A stretch of 64,000 nucleotides of DNA, taken from Streptomonospora litoralis. Lineage in GTDB: Bacteria; Actinomycetota; Actinomycetes; Streptosporangiales; Streptosporangiaceae. The position numbers and the translations under genes were made by a program. Of this stretch, positions 46,115 through 56,744 are shown piece by piece. A model generated the notes under the pieces. It made no database searches. It was not told where the DNA came from and saw only the letters and a program-made list of their open reading frames with translations. The stretch is from assembly GCF_004323735.1 (NCBI RefSeq), contig NZ_CP036455.1:1111101-1175100 (forward strand), written 5' to 3'. Numbering within the stretch: the first letter of the stretch is position 1; each line of letters starts with the position of its first letter.

Positions 46115-46918
46115 TCACCTGAGCGCCGGCGCCCGGCCGAACCCGCCGGCGACCACGGTCGCGTCGTCGTGCCGCTTGCCGCTCGGCACGCCGTGCCGCT
46201 CCTCCTCGGCGCGCACCCAGGAGACGAGCGCGCCGGGGCCCTCGGTGTCCAGCCGGTGCCAGATCCGCTCCCAGGAGTGGCCGTAATAGTCCGCGAGCCG
46301 GGCGCAGCCGTCGGTCATCAGCGCGAAGCGCGCCCCGGCGTGCCGGGAGGTCCCGGTCACCGCCCGGTAGGCCGCCTCGGGAACGGCGGCGGCCACCCAG
46401 AAGCCGCCCTCGGCGTTGCGGTGGTCGCGGACCAGCTCGCTGCTGTAGGGGCGGCCGCCGGGCAGGTGCTCCACCCGGTCGTCGGTGACGGCGGCGACGC
46501 CTCCGCCGTCCTCGGCCAGCAGCACGGTGCAGTCGGCGAGGACCAGGTACTCCACGCGGCGGGCGCCCGGCGGTTCCGCGGGCGCGTCCGCGGCGGCGGG
46601 CACCGGCCGCGCGACGGCCACGGTCGCCGAGGGGCTGTCGGGGTTCTCCAGGTCGCAGGCCCCGCCGTGGGCCCGGCGGGTGCTCTCGATCGCCGCGGCC
46701 AGGCAGTCCGGCAGCAGAGCCGGGCGGGCGGCGGACAGCTCCGCGGCGAGAGCGCCGCAGAGCCGGTCCACCAGCCAAGGGACACCGTGCCGGCAGCCCG
46801 TCTCGACCCCAGGGGCCGCGGTGGCGCCGTCGATCACCAGCGCCCAGTCGGCCCCGGCGCACACCCGGTCCTCGTTGGCCGCTCCCTGGCCCTGCTCACT
46901 CGCGAAGCAGATGCGCAC
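46115..46918 (-). CDS. PP2C-like serine/threonine phosphatase domain protein
   Basis: A 267-residue protein with the PPM/PP2C metal-binding positions: AANEDRV (Asp), VIDGATA (Asp-Gly), FALMTDGCARL (Asp-Gly) and RHDDATVV (Asp-Asp). The order and spacing fit the catalytic core of a manganese/magnesium-dependent phosphatase with a shortened middle. It has no membrane or kinase domain. The partner kinase is not in the window. Start is GTG 46918; the ribosome site is weak. Confidence 0.75.
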   Translation of the reverse strand: MRICFASEQGQGAANEDRVCAGADWALVIDGATAAPGVETGCRHGVPWLVDRLCGALAAELSAARPALLPDCLAAAIESTRRAHGGACDLENPDSPSATVAVARPVPAAADAPAEPPGARRVEYLVLADCTVLLAEDGGGVAAVTDDRVEHLPGGRPYSSELVRDHRNAEGGFWVAAAVPEAAYRAVTGTSRHAGARFALMTDGCARLADYYGHSWERIWHRLDTEGPGALVSWVRAEEERHGVPSGKRHDDATVVAGGFGRAPALR

Positions 46919-47088
46919 GCGGGAAGCCTAGACCGTTGACGGGAGTCGGCGGAGCACCCGCGGACGCGGCGACGGTGCGCGGCCGCGCCCGAGGCACCGC
47001 CGCCGAGTCGCGTGCGGGGGTCCCGAGGGGTCTCTCCGCAGACCGCACCCGGTACGGAAAACGCCCCTCGACGATCCCGCCAGCCCGG

Positions 47089-47961
47089 CTACTGCCGAAC
47101 GGGCAGGTTGTTCTCGGCCCGCACGGTGTCGGAGAACGGCGACACCAACTCCGCCAGCCGCTCGCAGCCCTTGCGGCCGATCGCGGCGTAGGGCTCGACC
47201 GAGAGTTCGTCGGTGCGCGACTCCAGATCGCTGCGCAGCGTCCGCCCGGCGTCGGTGAGCGAGACCGTTCCTTCGCTGTCGGCCGTGACCAGGCCGCGCT
47301 CGACCGCCCCGCGCACTCCCGCGTCCCACTCCTCGTCGCTCCAGCCGCGGCTCTTGCGCAGGAAGGAGGCTTTGATCTCGCCCGTGGCCGCGTGGGTCAC
47401 CAGCGCGTCCATGGGGGAGACGCCGGCGGAGACCAGCGCCGCGATGTGGCCGTCCCCGCGGAACTCGCGCAGCAGCGTGGCGGCGTGCCACAGCACCAGG
47501 TGCGGGTCCTCGGGCCACTCCAGCCCGGCGTGGGCCGCGAACAGGGGGCGTCCGTGGACCAGGCCGGCGGCGGCAAGGGCGGCCGAGCGGGCGAGGTCGG
47601 CGGCCTCCCGCATCTCGGCGGAGTCGACGGTTTCGGGGCCGAGACTGCGGCGCAGCGCCTGCTCGGCGATCTCGCTGCGGGCGTGCAGCACGTCTTCGGG
47701 CGACGCCAGGGACCAGGCGTGCGGGATGACCGAGCGGACCACTTCGGGGTTGAAGTTGTAGAAAGCCGCCGCCACCGGGCCCGGCCCCACGGCTCCCATC
47801 GCCGCCGAGCGCGAGGCGAAGTAGGCCATCGCGCGGTGTTCCAGGCCGATGGTGGCGTAGCGGGCCTGGGCCTCGGAGGCGAAGTAGACCAGGATGTGGA
47901 TCGGCTCCAGTACCGACCACACCGTGCGGCCGAGGTCCGGGGAAGGCGCGTCGTTGGGCAT
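47089..47961 (-). CDS. SCO6745 family protein
   Basis: A 290-residue protein matching the actinobacterial SCO6745 family: LEPIHILVYFASEA near the start, AYFASRSAAMGAVGPGPV, AFYNFNPEVVRSVIP, then a middle helical part (LVLWHAATLLREFRGDGHIA) and a C-terminal winged-helix-like region (MDALVTHAATGEI, RGWSDEEWDAGV, VSLTDAGRTLRSDLE). The C-terminus resembles a transcription-regulator or MarR-like wing, though the family role is unknown. AGGAG precedes ATG 47961. It is divergent from the carboxylesterase, sharing a 329-bp regulatory gap. Confidence 0.8.
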   Translation of the reverse strand: MPNDAPSPDLGRTVWSVLEPIHILVYFASEAQARYATIGLEHRAMAYFASRSAAMGAVGPGPVAAAFYNFNPEVVRSVIPHAWSLASPEDVLHARSEIAEQALRRSLGPETVDSAEMREAADLARSAALAAAGLVHGRPLFAAHAGLEWPEDPHLVLWHAATLLREFRGDGHIAALVSAGVSPMDALVTHAATGEIKASFLRKSRGWSDEEWDAGVRGAVERGLVTADSEGTVSLTDAGRTLRSDLESRTDELSVEPYAAIGRKGCERLAELVSPFSDTVRAENNLPVRQ

Positions 47962-48200
47962 GGGGTTCTCCTGCGGTCGGTGAGCGCGGGTGCGCGGGCG
48001 GATGTCGGTCGATCGGGGGCGGGGCGGTACCGCGAGCCGTCCGGTCCGCCGCGGCGGCCGGTGGCGGGCCCGGGGGCGGGCGCCGGTTCGGCCGCTCGGC
48101 GGGGCCGACGGTCCACGGCGACCCTGTACCGCAAGGCTAGGCAAGGTGTCGCCGACCGACCACGGTCCCCCGCGTCCTCAAGACCGAAGCGCTTAAATGG

Positions 48201-48230
48201 TTGACACCGACCGGTCGGTTTGCGTAGGAA
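48201..48230 (+). promoter_or_regulatory. sigma70-like promoter overlapped by TetR-type operator
   Basis: TTGACA (48201-48206) and TAGGAA (48225-48230) with an 18-base spacer form a promoter pointing to the carboxylesterase at 48291. ACCGACCGGTCGGT (48206-48219), a perfect 14-bp palindrome of the classical TetR-family type, fills the spacer, so a bound repressor would block RNA polymerase. No TetR gene is in the window. Confidence 0.75.
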
Positions 48231-48290
48231 CAACTACGGTGGCGCCCCGACCGGCGCCCCGCCCTTACACCGCCGCAGTGGGGAGCGCAT

Positions 48291-49781
<1,491 letters not shown>

Positions 49782-49834
49782 GGCCCCGCCCGACAGGCGG
49801 CGGGCGCGCTCCGCGGCGGGCAAGCGGCGGACCG

Positions 49835-50362
49835 CTACACCGGCGGGGTCTGGGCGGGCGCCGGAGCGGATTCCGGCTGCGCCGACTCGCGCGCCCGCTG
49901 CTGGGCCGCCAGCACGGTCTCCTCGGCCGAGTCACGGTTCTGCCAGCCGCGGACCTCCGAGCTCTTGCCGGGCTCCAGGCGCTTGTAGATGTCGAAGAAG
50001 TGCGTCATCTCCTGCAGCTGGAACTCCGGCATGTTGCGCAGGTCGCGGATGTGGTCCAGGCGCGGGTCGCCCACCGGCATGCACAGGACCTTCGCGTCCG
50101 GGCCGCGCTCGTCCTGCATCCAGAACACCGCGACAGGGCGCACCCGCACGATGCAGCCGGGGAAGGAGCCCTTCTCCAGCGGCACCATGGCGTCCAGCGG
50201 CTCGCCGTCCTCGGCCAGCGTGTCGGGGATGTATCCGTAGTCCGCCGGGTACTGGGTCGAGGTGAACAGGGTGCGGTCGAGCCGGATGCGGCCGAGCCTG
50301 TGGTCCATCTCGTACTTGTTCTGCGACCCCTGCGGGATCTCGACGACCATGTCGAGTTCCAT
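49835..50362 (-). CDS. ppa: inorganic pyrophosphatase (family I)
   Basis: A 175-residue soluble pyrophosphatase. Key parts: EIPQGSQNKYEMD, YPADYGYIPDT, EDGEPLDAMV and a later DPRLDHIRD strand. These supply the three or more aspartates that bind Mg2+ and pyrophosphate. It splits PPi to two phosphates, driving biosynthesis. GAGGAGGG precedes ATG 50362. The C-terminal 25 residues are a Gln/Pro/Ala tail. Confidence 0.93.
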   Translation of the reverse strand: MELDMVVEIPQGSQNKYEMDHRLGRIRLDRTLFTSTQYPADYGYIPDTLAEDGEPLDAMVPLEKGSFPGCIVRVRPVAVFWMQDERGPDAKVLCMPVGDPRLDHIRDLRNMPEFQLQEMTHFFDIYKRLEPGKSSEVRGWQNRDSAEETVLAAQQRARESAQPESAPAPAQTPPV

Positions 50363-50978
50363 GCGTGCCCTCCTCGCGGTGGTTCGGTGGGTGGTGGCGC
50401 CGCGGCGCCGCGGTCGCCGCCTCGAGGGCCGCGCCCGGATGCACCTGCGCCCGGGAGCCGCGCGGCGGACCGCGCCGGCCGCCACGCCGCACGCTACCGC
50501 CGTCGTCCGCGGCGCGGCGCGGCGGCCTCCCCGGTCAGCAGGGCGCGGCGCCCGTGTACGCGACGGCGCGCGCCCGTCCTCCCGGCCCCGCTACCCCCGA
50601 TTCCGCGGCATGTGCACGGCGCCCCGCCGGCCGCAGCCGTGACGCACGCGACACCGCCGCCCGGCGCCGGCGGCGGTCTCCGGGCGCGCGTGCGGGCGCT
50701 CGGTGGCCGGGCGGTCGCGGAGACGCGGCGAAACGGGCAGTGCGGCCGTGCGGTTCCACCACGGTGCTGCGCCGCCGCCGATCCGGACGCGGCTTTCGGA
50801 CACGGCAGCGGCCCTGTCCGCGGTGGCGGGCGCCGCCTGGTCCGAGCCCCGCCGCGCCCGCCGGCCTGCCTGAATACGTGCCGCCCGGCGTGTTCGCGGC
50901 CCGCGGGAACGGGAAGTGGAACCACCGGGGTCCGGCGCGGAGCCGCAGGCCACGGTCACGGGCGACGGGGGGTCGGCC
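50363..50978. other. 616-bp gap between divergent ppa and NAD(P)-binding gene; no gene seen
   Basis: This extremely GC-rich stretch has only chance open frames rich in Arg, Pro and Ala. It must contain the promoters of ppa (left) and of the gene at 50979 (right). I see no repeat or known motif in it. Confidence 0.5.
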
Positions 50979-52454
50979 ATGCGCGTACTGGTCACCGGAG
51001 CCACCGGCTACATCGGCGGCCGGTTGGTTCCCGAGTTGCTGGAGGCCGGCCACACCGTCCGGTGCATGGCCCGGTCGGTGGAGAAGCTGCGCGACCACCC
51101 GTGGCGCGGCGACGTCGAGGCCGTCAGCGGCGACGTACTCGACCCCGACAGCCTGGACCGCGCGCTGGACGGCATCGACGTCGCCTACTACCTCGTGCAT
51201 TCCATGGGCGGCGGGGCCCGGTTCGCCGAGCGCGACGCGGACGGCGCGCGCAACTTCGCCGCCGCCGCCGAGCGCGCGGGACTGGCGCGGATCGTCTACC
51301 TCGGCGGCCACACGCCCGACGACGAACGAGTCTCGGCACACCTGGCCTCCCGTGAAGAGGTCGCCCGCATTCTGCTGGACTCCGCGGTCCCGGCCGCCGT
51401 GCTGCGCGCCGCCGTGATCATCGGATCCGGCTCCGCCTCCTTCGAGATGCTGCGCTACCTCACCGAGCGGCTGCCCGCGATGACCACGCCGCGCTGGGTG
51501 CGCACCCGCGTGCAGCCCATCGCCGTGCGCGACGTCCTGCGGCTGCTGGTCAAGGCGGCCGAGCTGCCGCGCGAGGTCGACCGGGGCTTCGACATCGGCG
51601 GACCCGACATCCTCACCTACGCCCTGATGATCCGCAGATTCGCGCGGGTCGCGGGAATAGGGCGGCGCCTGATCATCCCCGTTCCCGTACTCACACCCGG
51701 CCTGTCCAGCCTGTGGGTAGGCCTCGTCACCCCCGTCCCCGGCGCGATCGCGCGGCCGCTGGTGGAGTCGTTGCGCAGCGAGTCCGTGTGCCGCGACGCC
51801 GACCTCGCCGACATGCTCGGCGACCACGAGCGCCTGGGCTTCGACGACGCCGTACGCCTCGCCCTGCGCCGCATCCGCGAGGCGCAGGTCGCCACCCGCT
51901 GGTCCTCGGCGGCGTGGCCCAGCGCGCCGTCCGACCCGATGCCCACCGATCCCCAATGGGCCGGGGGCTCGCTCTACACCGACGAACGGCACGTCAGCAC
52001 CCGCGCCGGCGCCCCGACGCTGTGGCGCGTCGTCGAGGGCATCGGCGGCGACCGCGGATGGTACGCCTGGCCCCTGGCGTGGGCCCTGCGCGGACTGGTC
52101 GACCGCGCCGTCGGCGGGGTCGGCCTGCGCCGCGGTCGGCGCGATCCCGAATACCTGCGGGTGGGCGACTCCCTGGACTTCTGGCGGGTGGAGGAGATCG
52201 AGCGCGGCGGCCTGCTGCGGCTCCGCGCCGAGATGCGGCTGCCCGGACTCGCCTGGCTGGAGCTGCGGGCGGAGGACGGCGGCGACGGCGCCGTGCTGTA
52301 CCAGCGTGCGCTGTTCCACCCGCGCGGACTGGCCGGGCACCTCTACTGGTGGTGCCTGCTGCCCGCGCACCGGATCGTCTTCCGGCGGATGGCCGCGAAC
52401 ATCGCCGACACCGCCGCCCGTGTTGAGCGGGAGCCTGCGGGTGCGACGAAGTGA
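50979..52454 (+). CDS. NAD(P)-binding epimerase-like protein with DUF2867 domain
   Basis: A 491-residue protein. Residues 1-290 form an atypical SDR/NmrA-like Rossmann domain (MRVLVTGATGYIGGRL, then VAYYLVHSMGGG); residues 320-480 form the DUF2867 domain, with DRGWYAWPLAWALRG, WRVEEIERGGLLRLRAEM and LYWWCLLPAHRIVFR. Such fusions are conserved in actinobacteria and proteobacteria, with a presumed oxidoreductase or lipid-related role. No catalytic YxxxK is visible in the N-terminal domain, so activity is uncertain. ATG 50979 fits the family start; no strong ribosome site is seen. Confidence 0.82.
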   Translation: MRVLVTGATGYIGGRLVPELLEAGHTVRCMARSVEKLRDHPWRGDVEAVSGDVLDPDSLDRALDGIDVAYYLVHSMGGGARFAERDADGARNFAAAAERAGLARIVYLGGHTPDDERVSAHLASREEVARILLDSAVPAAVLRAAVIIGSGSASFEMLRYLTERLPAMTTPRWVRTRVQPIAVRDVLRLLVKAAELPREVDRGFDIGGPDILTYALMIRRFARVAGIGRRLIIPVPVLTPGLSSLWVGLVTPVPGAIARPLVESLRSESVCRDADLADMLGDHERLGFDDAVRLALRRIREAQVATRWSSAAWPSAPSDPMPTDPQWAGGSLYTDERHVSTRAGAPTLWRVVEGIGGDRGWYAWPLAWALRGLVDRAVGGVGLRRGRRDPEYLRVGDSLDFWRVEEIERGGLLRLRAEMRLPGLAWLELRAEDGGDGAVLYQRALFHPRGLAGHLYWWCLLPAHRIVFRRMAANIADTAARVEREPAGATK

Positions 52455-52817
52455 TCGCGGCGGACTGTCGGGAATGGGCTGACCTGCACGAATAATCCCC
52501 GCCGAAGGTGTTCGAGCGGATCCCGAGCGGGAACGGGATGCGCAAGGGCGTGCTCGGGCCGCCGGAGCGAAGGCGAAGCGCACACTGCGGGGCGAACCGG
52601 GCGGGCAAGGCGCCCGCGGGCGATGAAACACCGCCACGGCACCAGAGTCGACACCATTTCCGAGGACACCGAGGCCCACACCTCCATCCGCCCCGAGGCA
52701 CCCGTTAGCCGGTGGCGCTGGAAGTGCTCCCTCCGCGGGAAGCGGGCCGGGCGAGATCCGTATCGAGACCCGACGCGATTCCCGGAGTCCCCGGCCTATC
52801 AGCGATCGGATAGCGCC
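52455..52817. other. 363-bp gap; no gene seen
   Basis: The stretch between the DUF2867 gene and the lipoprotein start has no supported coding frame. It is moderately GC-rich, less so than flanking genes around 52640-52700. It probably carries the lipoprotein promoter. Confidence 0.45.
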
Positions 52818-53663
52818 ATGCACAGGAGACTCCTCGTCAACGTACCGTTGGCCGCCATGCTCGCCGCTCTGGCCGCCTGCTCGCCGGAGGAGGAATCCGC
52901 CGACCCGGCGGCCGCGACGGGTTCACCGCCGCCGGAGGCGACCCGGTCCCCCGAACCGGAACCGGCCTCGCCCGGGACCGAAGCCGAGGCCGAGACCACG
53001 GCACCGGAGACCGCACCACCGGAGGCCGAAGCTGAAGACGAGCTCACGGAAGCGCCGGTCCCGACGGATTCGGGGGCGCCGACCGAGACGGGGGCGCCGC
53101 AGAGCGAGTCCGGGGCGCCGCCGACCGAGACAGAGGCCGCGCCGCGGGAGAGCGCGTCTGCGCCGTCCTCCCCGCCGGCCTCCCCGCCTGCGTCCCCCGG
53201 GACTCGGGAACCGGAAGCCGGGCCGGCGGCGCCCTCCGCCTCCGCTCCGCCGCTGGGGTCCTTCGCGGGCCTTTCCGGCGGCGACGGCGTTTTCGCCATG
53301 TCCGTCGAGGAGGCGTATGTGGACGACGACGGCGTGGTGACCGACGGCATGGGCACCACGGAGCGGGCCGCGGAAGGCAGCGAATTCGTGGTCTTCAACC
53401 TCCGGATCACCAACGAATCGTCGGCCCCCGCCTACTTCGACTGGGGTGGTTCCTACGCCTACGACACGGCCGGCAACCAGTACGTCGACGACTTCGACGC
53501 AGCCTGGGCCGCGTGCGATTCCTACTGCGGCGACGACCTGAACCCCGGCGCCACCGCCGAAACGGACGTGATCTTCGAGATGCCCGAGGACAGGGGCATC
53601 GTCTCGCTCGAACTCAGCTCCGACCCGTACGGATCCGGCGGCGCGGCGGTCATCGAACCGTAG
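52818..53663 (+). CDS. surface lipoprotein with Pro/Thr/Glu-rich linker
   Basis: A 281-residue lipoprotein. Signal peptide 1-20 ends with lipobox LAAC (Cys21). Residues 25-150 are a low-complexity Pro/Ala/Glu/Thr/Ser linker that probably spans the cell wall. Residues 155-281 form a beta-sandwich-like domain (EFVVFNLRITNESSAPAYFD, QYVDDF, DLNPGATAETDVIFEMPEDR) that resembles DUF4352. Two cysteines (AACDSYCG) could pair. Role unknown. Repeat copy 3 begins about 70 bases after its stop. Confidence 0.8.
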   Translation: MHRRLLVNVPLAAMLAALAACSPEEESADPAAATGSPPPEATRSPEPEPASPGTEAEAETTAPETAPPEAEAEDELTEAPVPTDSGAPTETGAPQSESGAPPTETEAAPRESASAPSSPPASPPASPGTREPEAGPAAPSASAPPLGSFAGLSGGDGVFAMSVEEAYVDDDGVVTDGMGTTERAAEGSEFVVFNLRITNESSAPAYFDWGGSYAYDTAGNQYVDDFDAAWAACDSYCGDDLNPGATAETDVIFEMPEDRGIVSLELSSDPYGSGGAAVIEP

Positions 53664-53734
53664 CCGGCAGTCCTTCGTGGAGTGCGTCGTCGAGGACCTC
53701 GTCGAGGGCGGCCGGCCGAGGCGCGCCGGTGCCA

Positions 53735-54203
53735 GGGGGCGGCTCGGGTCTGCTGTGCGGCCTTGTTGGTCTGCCGGGTGGATGGGTGGCCTTGGCTGAA
53801 AAGCGGCGCCGAGCACGGCGGTGGGCCCGGCCCGTGCCCAACGGGCCGGGTGCCCGCCTGTGGCCCATCCGGCGGGGCAGCGACGGCAGCAGCGGCGCCG
53901 GGTCTGGGATGGTCGGAGCGGTGGTCACCGGCCCCGGCCGCGGTGGTCTGAGCCGGGAGCGCCGCGCGGTTGTCGGCGCGGGCTCGACTGCGCCCGCCGA
54001 GGCGATGTCCGGTATGCCGGTCCATCCGGCGATGATCGTGAACTTATGGCCGCGGGATGCGCTTTCCTGCGACCATAAGTTCACGATAGACGGGCCAAGC
54101 CGCGCCGACTCGACGGCACCGGTGCCGCCCAGCAGACCGGGGCCGCCGCCCCGTCGCGTGGGTCACCGGCGGGCACCCGAACCGACCTTCGCGGGCCCGC
54201 CCC
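53735..54203 (+). repeat. non-coding modular repeat, copy 3 (shortened)
   Basis: Between two convergent genes (stops 53663 and 54269). It begins CAGGGGGCGGCTCGGGTC, continues with TTGTTGGTCTGCCGGGTG and AAAAGCGGC, then the block ending CGGTTGTCGGCG-CGGG. It lacks the roughly 200-base block ending CGACGTCAACTT of copies 1 and 2. The 53-bp hairpin module follows, and the copy ends with the inverted end CACCGGCGGGCACCCGAACCG. It is on the strand opposite to copy 1. Confidence 0.72.
54035..54087. repeat. 53-bp hairpin in repeat copy 3
   Basis: Inverted copy of 905-957: ATCGTGAACTTATGGCCGC (54035-54053) pairs with 54069-54087, with the same single T-G wobble position. The inner part differs from copy 1 by only one base. 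Confidence 0.85.
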
Positions 54204-54268
54204 CGCACCGCTCTCGCGACGCATCCCCAGCTCGTCAGTGGGTTCATGCCGCCGGCCGTCCGCCGCCG

Positions 54269-55594
54269 TCAGCCGTCCTCGTCGAGCAGCGGGGAGGGGT
54301 AGCCGGTCGGCGGCTGCTCCGCGCGCCACGGGGCGTGGACCTCGGTGCCGGCCGCCTCGGCGAGTTCGGGGACGTGGCGGCGGATGTAGGCGCCGTCGGG
54401 GTCGAACCGCCGGCTCTGGCGCAGCAGGTTGAACGACCGGTTGGGGCGGGTGTCGTTGCCGGTGCCCGCCACCCACTGCCAGTTGCCGTAGTTGTCGGCG
54501 ATGTCGCCGTCGCTCAGCACCGCGTGGAAGTGGTCGCCGCCCCGCTTCCAGTGCACCCGCAGCCGCTTGGTCAGGAACGCGGCGGTGATCAGCCGCGCCC
54601 GGTTGTGCATGAACCCCTCGTCGAGCAGTTGGCGCATGCCCGCGTCCACCACGGGGACGCCTGTACGGCCCTCGCACCAGGCAGCGAAGCCGGAGTCGTC
54701 GCTGCGCCAGGCGATGTCGCGCTCCCGGTAGTCGCGGTGCGCGAGGTCGGGGAACGCGGCGCAGACCTGGTGGTGGAAGTCGCGCCAGGCCAGTTGGCGG
54801 ACGAAGGGGCCACACGCGGGGTGTTCACGCGCGGCCAGCGCCAGCTCCAGCGGCGACAGGCAGCCGAAGCGCAGGTCGGCGCTGAGGCGCGAGGTGGCGT
54901 CGGCGGCAAGGTCGTCGTGGGTGTGCTCGTAGTCGGCGCAGTCGGCGTCCAGCCAGGCGGCCATCCGGCGGCGCGCTTCGGTCTCGCCGCCGCTCTGCCG
55001 GCGCGGCGATAGCGGGCCGGTGCCCGAATCGGCGAGCCGCTTGGGCACCGACCCGGCGTCGAGTCCGGAAGGCAGCTCCAGCCGCTTCGGCGCCCGCTCG
55101 GGGGCGCGCCACTCGCGGGACTCCCACGCGCGCCAGTAGGGAGTGAACACCTTGTAGTGGTCGCCGCCCGTCGGCACGGCCTCGCCCGGCGGGACGACGG
55201 TCACGCCGGGGAACTCGGCCACCTCCATCCGCCGGTCGGCGGCCGCCTCGCGCAGCCGCTCCGCGCGGCGGGCGGCGAATGCACTCACGTCGAAGCTGAG
55301 GTGCACCCGGGCCGCGCCGGTCGCCGCGGCGACCCGCATGGTCTCGTCGACCGTGTCGCCGGAGCGCACCACCAGGTCGCCGCCCAGGCGACGCAGTTCC
55401 TCGCGCAGGTCGCGCAGCGCGTCGCCGAGGTAGGAGAGGCGGTTGCGCGCGGAACGCTCCCGGACGGCGCGGTCGAGGACGAACAGCGGAACCACGGGGC
55501 CGCCGACGCGCGCGGCCGCCGCCAATGCGGGGTGGTCGCGCACCCGCAGGTCGCGGGTGAACAGCACGATGGTGGGGCGTTCGGACACCGACAC
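54269..55594 (-). CDS. phr: deoxyribodipyrimidine photolyase (class I)
   Basis: A 441-residue DNA photolyase. The N-terminal antenna domain begins IVLFTRDLRVRDHPAL; the FAD domain includes RFGCLSPLELAL, FMHNRARLITAAFLTKRL and DIADNYGNWQWVAGTGND, with the tryptophans and asparagine of the catalytic site. It repairs UV-induced cyclobutane dimers by light. GTG 55594 is chosen because GGAAGGA lies five bases upstream; an ATG at 55624 would leave a longer leader. It is divergent from the TudS/YbgA fusion gene, 85 bases apart. Confidence 0.92.
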   Translation of the reverse strand: MSVSERPTIVLFTRDLRVRDHPALAAAARVGGPVVPLFVLDRAVRERSARNRLSYLGDALRDLREELRRLGGDLVVRSGDTVDETMRVAAATGAARVHLSFDVSAFAARRAERLREAAADRRMEVAEFPGVTVVPPGEAVPTGGDHYKVFTPYWRAWESREWRAPERAPKRLELPSGLDAGSVPKRLADSGTGPLSPRRQSGGETEARRRMAAWLDADCADYEHTHDDLAADATSRLSADLRFGCLSPLELALAAREHPACGPFVRQLAWRDFHHQVCAAFPDLAHRDYRERDIAWRSDDSGFAAWCEGRTGVPVVDAGMRQLLDEGFMHNRARLITAAFLTKRLRVHWKRGGDHFHAVLSDGDIADNYGNWQWVAGTGNDTRPNRSFNLLRQSRRFDPDGAYIRRHVPELAEAAGTEVHAPWRAEQPPTGYPSPLLDEDG

Positions 55595-55679
55595 CGCCGT
55601 CCTTCCGTCGGGTGTGCTGTGCATACTACTCACGGTAACCAGCGGATTCGAGCGGGGCGCCGCGGGTACGTCGATCCCC

Positions 55680-56711
55680 ATGGGGATCCACGCCGATGAG
55701 CACGCCGGCGCGCGGCCGCGGGTGGGGGCGTCGAGCTGCCTCCTCGGCGCGCCCGTCCGCTACAACGGGGGCCATTCGCGCGACCGCTTCCTCACCGACT
55801 TGCTCGACCGGCACGTCGACTGGGTGCCGGTCTGCCCCGAGGCCGAGATCGGCCTGGGGGTGCCGCGCGAGACGCTGCGGCTGGAGCGCGCCGGGGGAGA
55901 GGACCGGGTGGTCGCGACCCGCAGCCGCACCGACCGCACCGACGAGCTGCGCGCCGTGGCCGACCGGCACAGCCGCTCGCTCAGCCGCCTGGACGGCTAC
56001 GTGCTCAAGAACAAGTCGCCCAGCTGCGGACTCTTCGGCCTCCCGGTCTTCGAGGGGGAGAACCGCGTCGGCGGCCGGGGCCGCGGCGCCTTCGCCGCCC
56101 GCCTGACCGAGCTCCATCCCGACCTGCCGGTCGAGGAGCAGGGCCGGCTCAGCGACCCCGGTCTGCGCGAGCACTTCGTCGAGCGGGTCTTCGCCCACGC
56201 GAGGCTGCGGGCGCTGTTCGCCGGCGATGCTGGGAATGCGTCCGAGCCCGGTGCCGGCGGCGGTGAGGCGGACGACCCCGCCTGGCGGCCGCGCGACCTG
56301 GTGGATTTCCACTCCCGGCACAAGCTGCAGCTGATGGCGCACGCGCCCGAGGGCTACCGCGCCACCGGCCGGATCGTCGCCGACGCGGGCACGCGGCCGC
56401 CCGCCGCAGTGGAGCGAGACTACACGGCCGCCTTCACTCGGACCCTGGCCCGCCCGACCACGCCGGGCCGCAACGCCAACGCGCTGCAGCACGCCTTCGG
56501 TATGGTCAGCGGGCAGCTCGACGACGCGCGCCGCCGCGACCTGCTCGACGCGATCGACCGCTACCGCGACGGACTCGTCCCGCTGAACGTGCCGGTGGCG
56601 CTGATCCGCCACCACTGCGACGCCGAGAACGTCGCCTGGGCCCGTGAGCAGACCTACCTGGCCCCGTTCCCCGCGGACCTGCGGCTGCGCAACGCCCTGG
56701 CGGCGTCGTAG
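55680..56711 (+). CDS. DUF523 (TudS-like) - DUF1722 (YbgA-like) fusion protein
   Basis: A 343-residue two-domain protein. Residues 10-150 are DUF523, now linked to thiouracil desulphidase (TudS): three cysteines in ASSCLLGAPVRYNG (Cys20), PVCPEAEIGLGVP (Cys52) and KSPSCGLFG (Cys116) would bind a [4Fe-4S] cluster. Residues 195-335 are DUF1722 (YbgA): LVDFHSRHKLQLMAH and QHAFGMVSGQL. The same two-domain gene pairs with photolyase in many bacteria (ybgA-phrB in E. coli). Start ATG 55680 is the first in frame. It is divergent from photolyase, so coordinated UV/light expression is likely. Confidence 0.88.
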   Translation: MGIHADEHAGARPRVGASSCLLGAPVRYNGGHSRDRFLTDLLDRHVDWVPVCPEAEIGLGVPRETLRLERAGGEDRVVATRSRTDRTDELRAVADRHSRSLSRLDGYVLKNKSPSCGLFGLPVFEGENRVGGRGRGAFAARLTELHPDLPVEEQGRLSDPGLREHFVERVFAHARLRALFAGDAGNASEPGAGGGEADDPAWRPRDLVDFHSRHKLQLMAHAPEGYRATGRIVADAGTRPPAAVERDYTAAFTRTLARPTTPGRNANALQHAFGMVSGQLDDARRRDLLDAIDRYRDGLVPLNVPVALIRHHCDAENVAWAREQTYLAPFPADLRLRNALAAS

Positions 56712-56744
56712 GCGGGCCTTCGGGCGCCGTGCCGGCCTTCGCGC

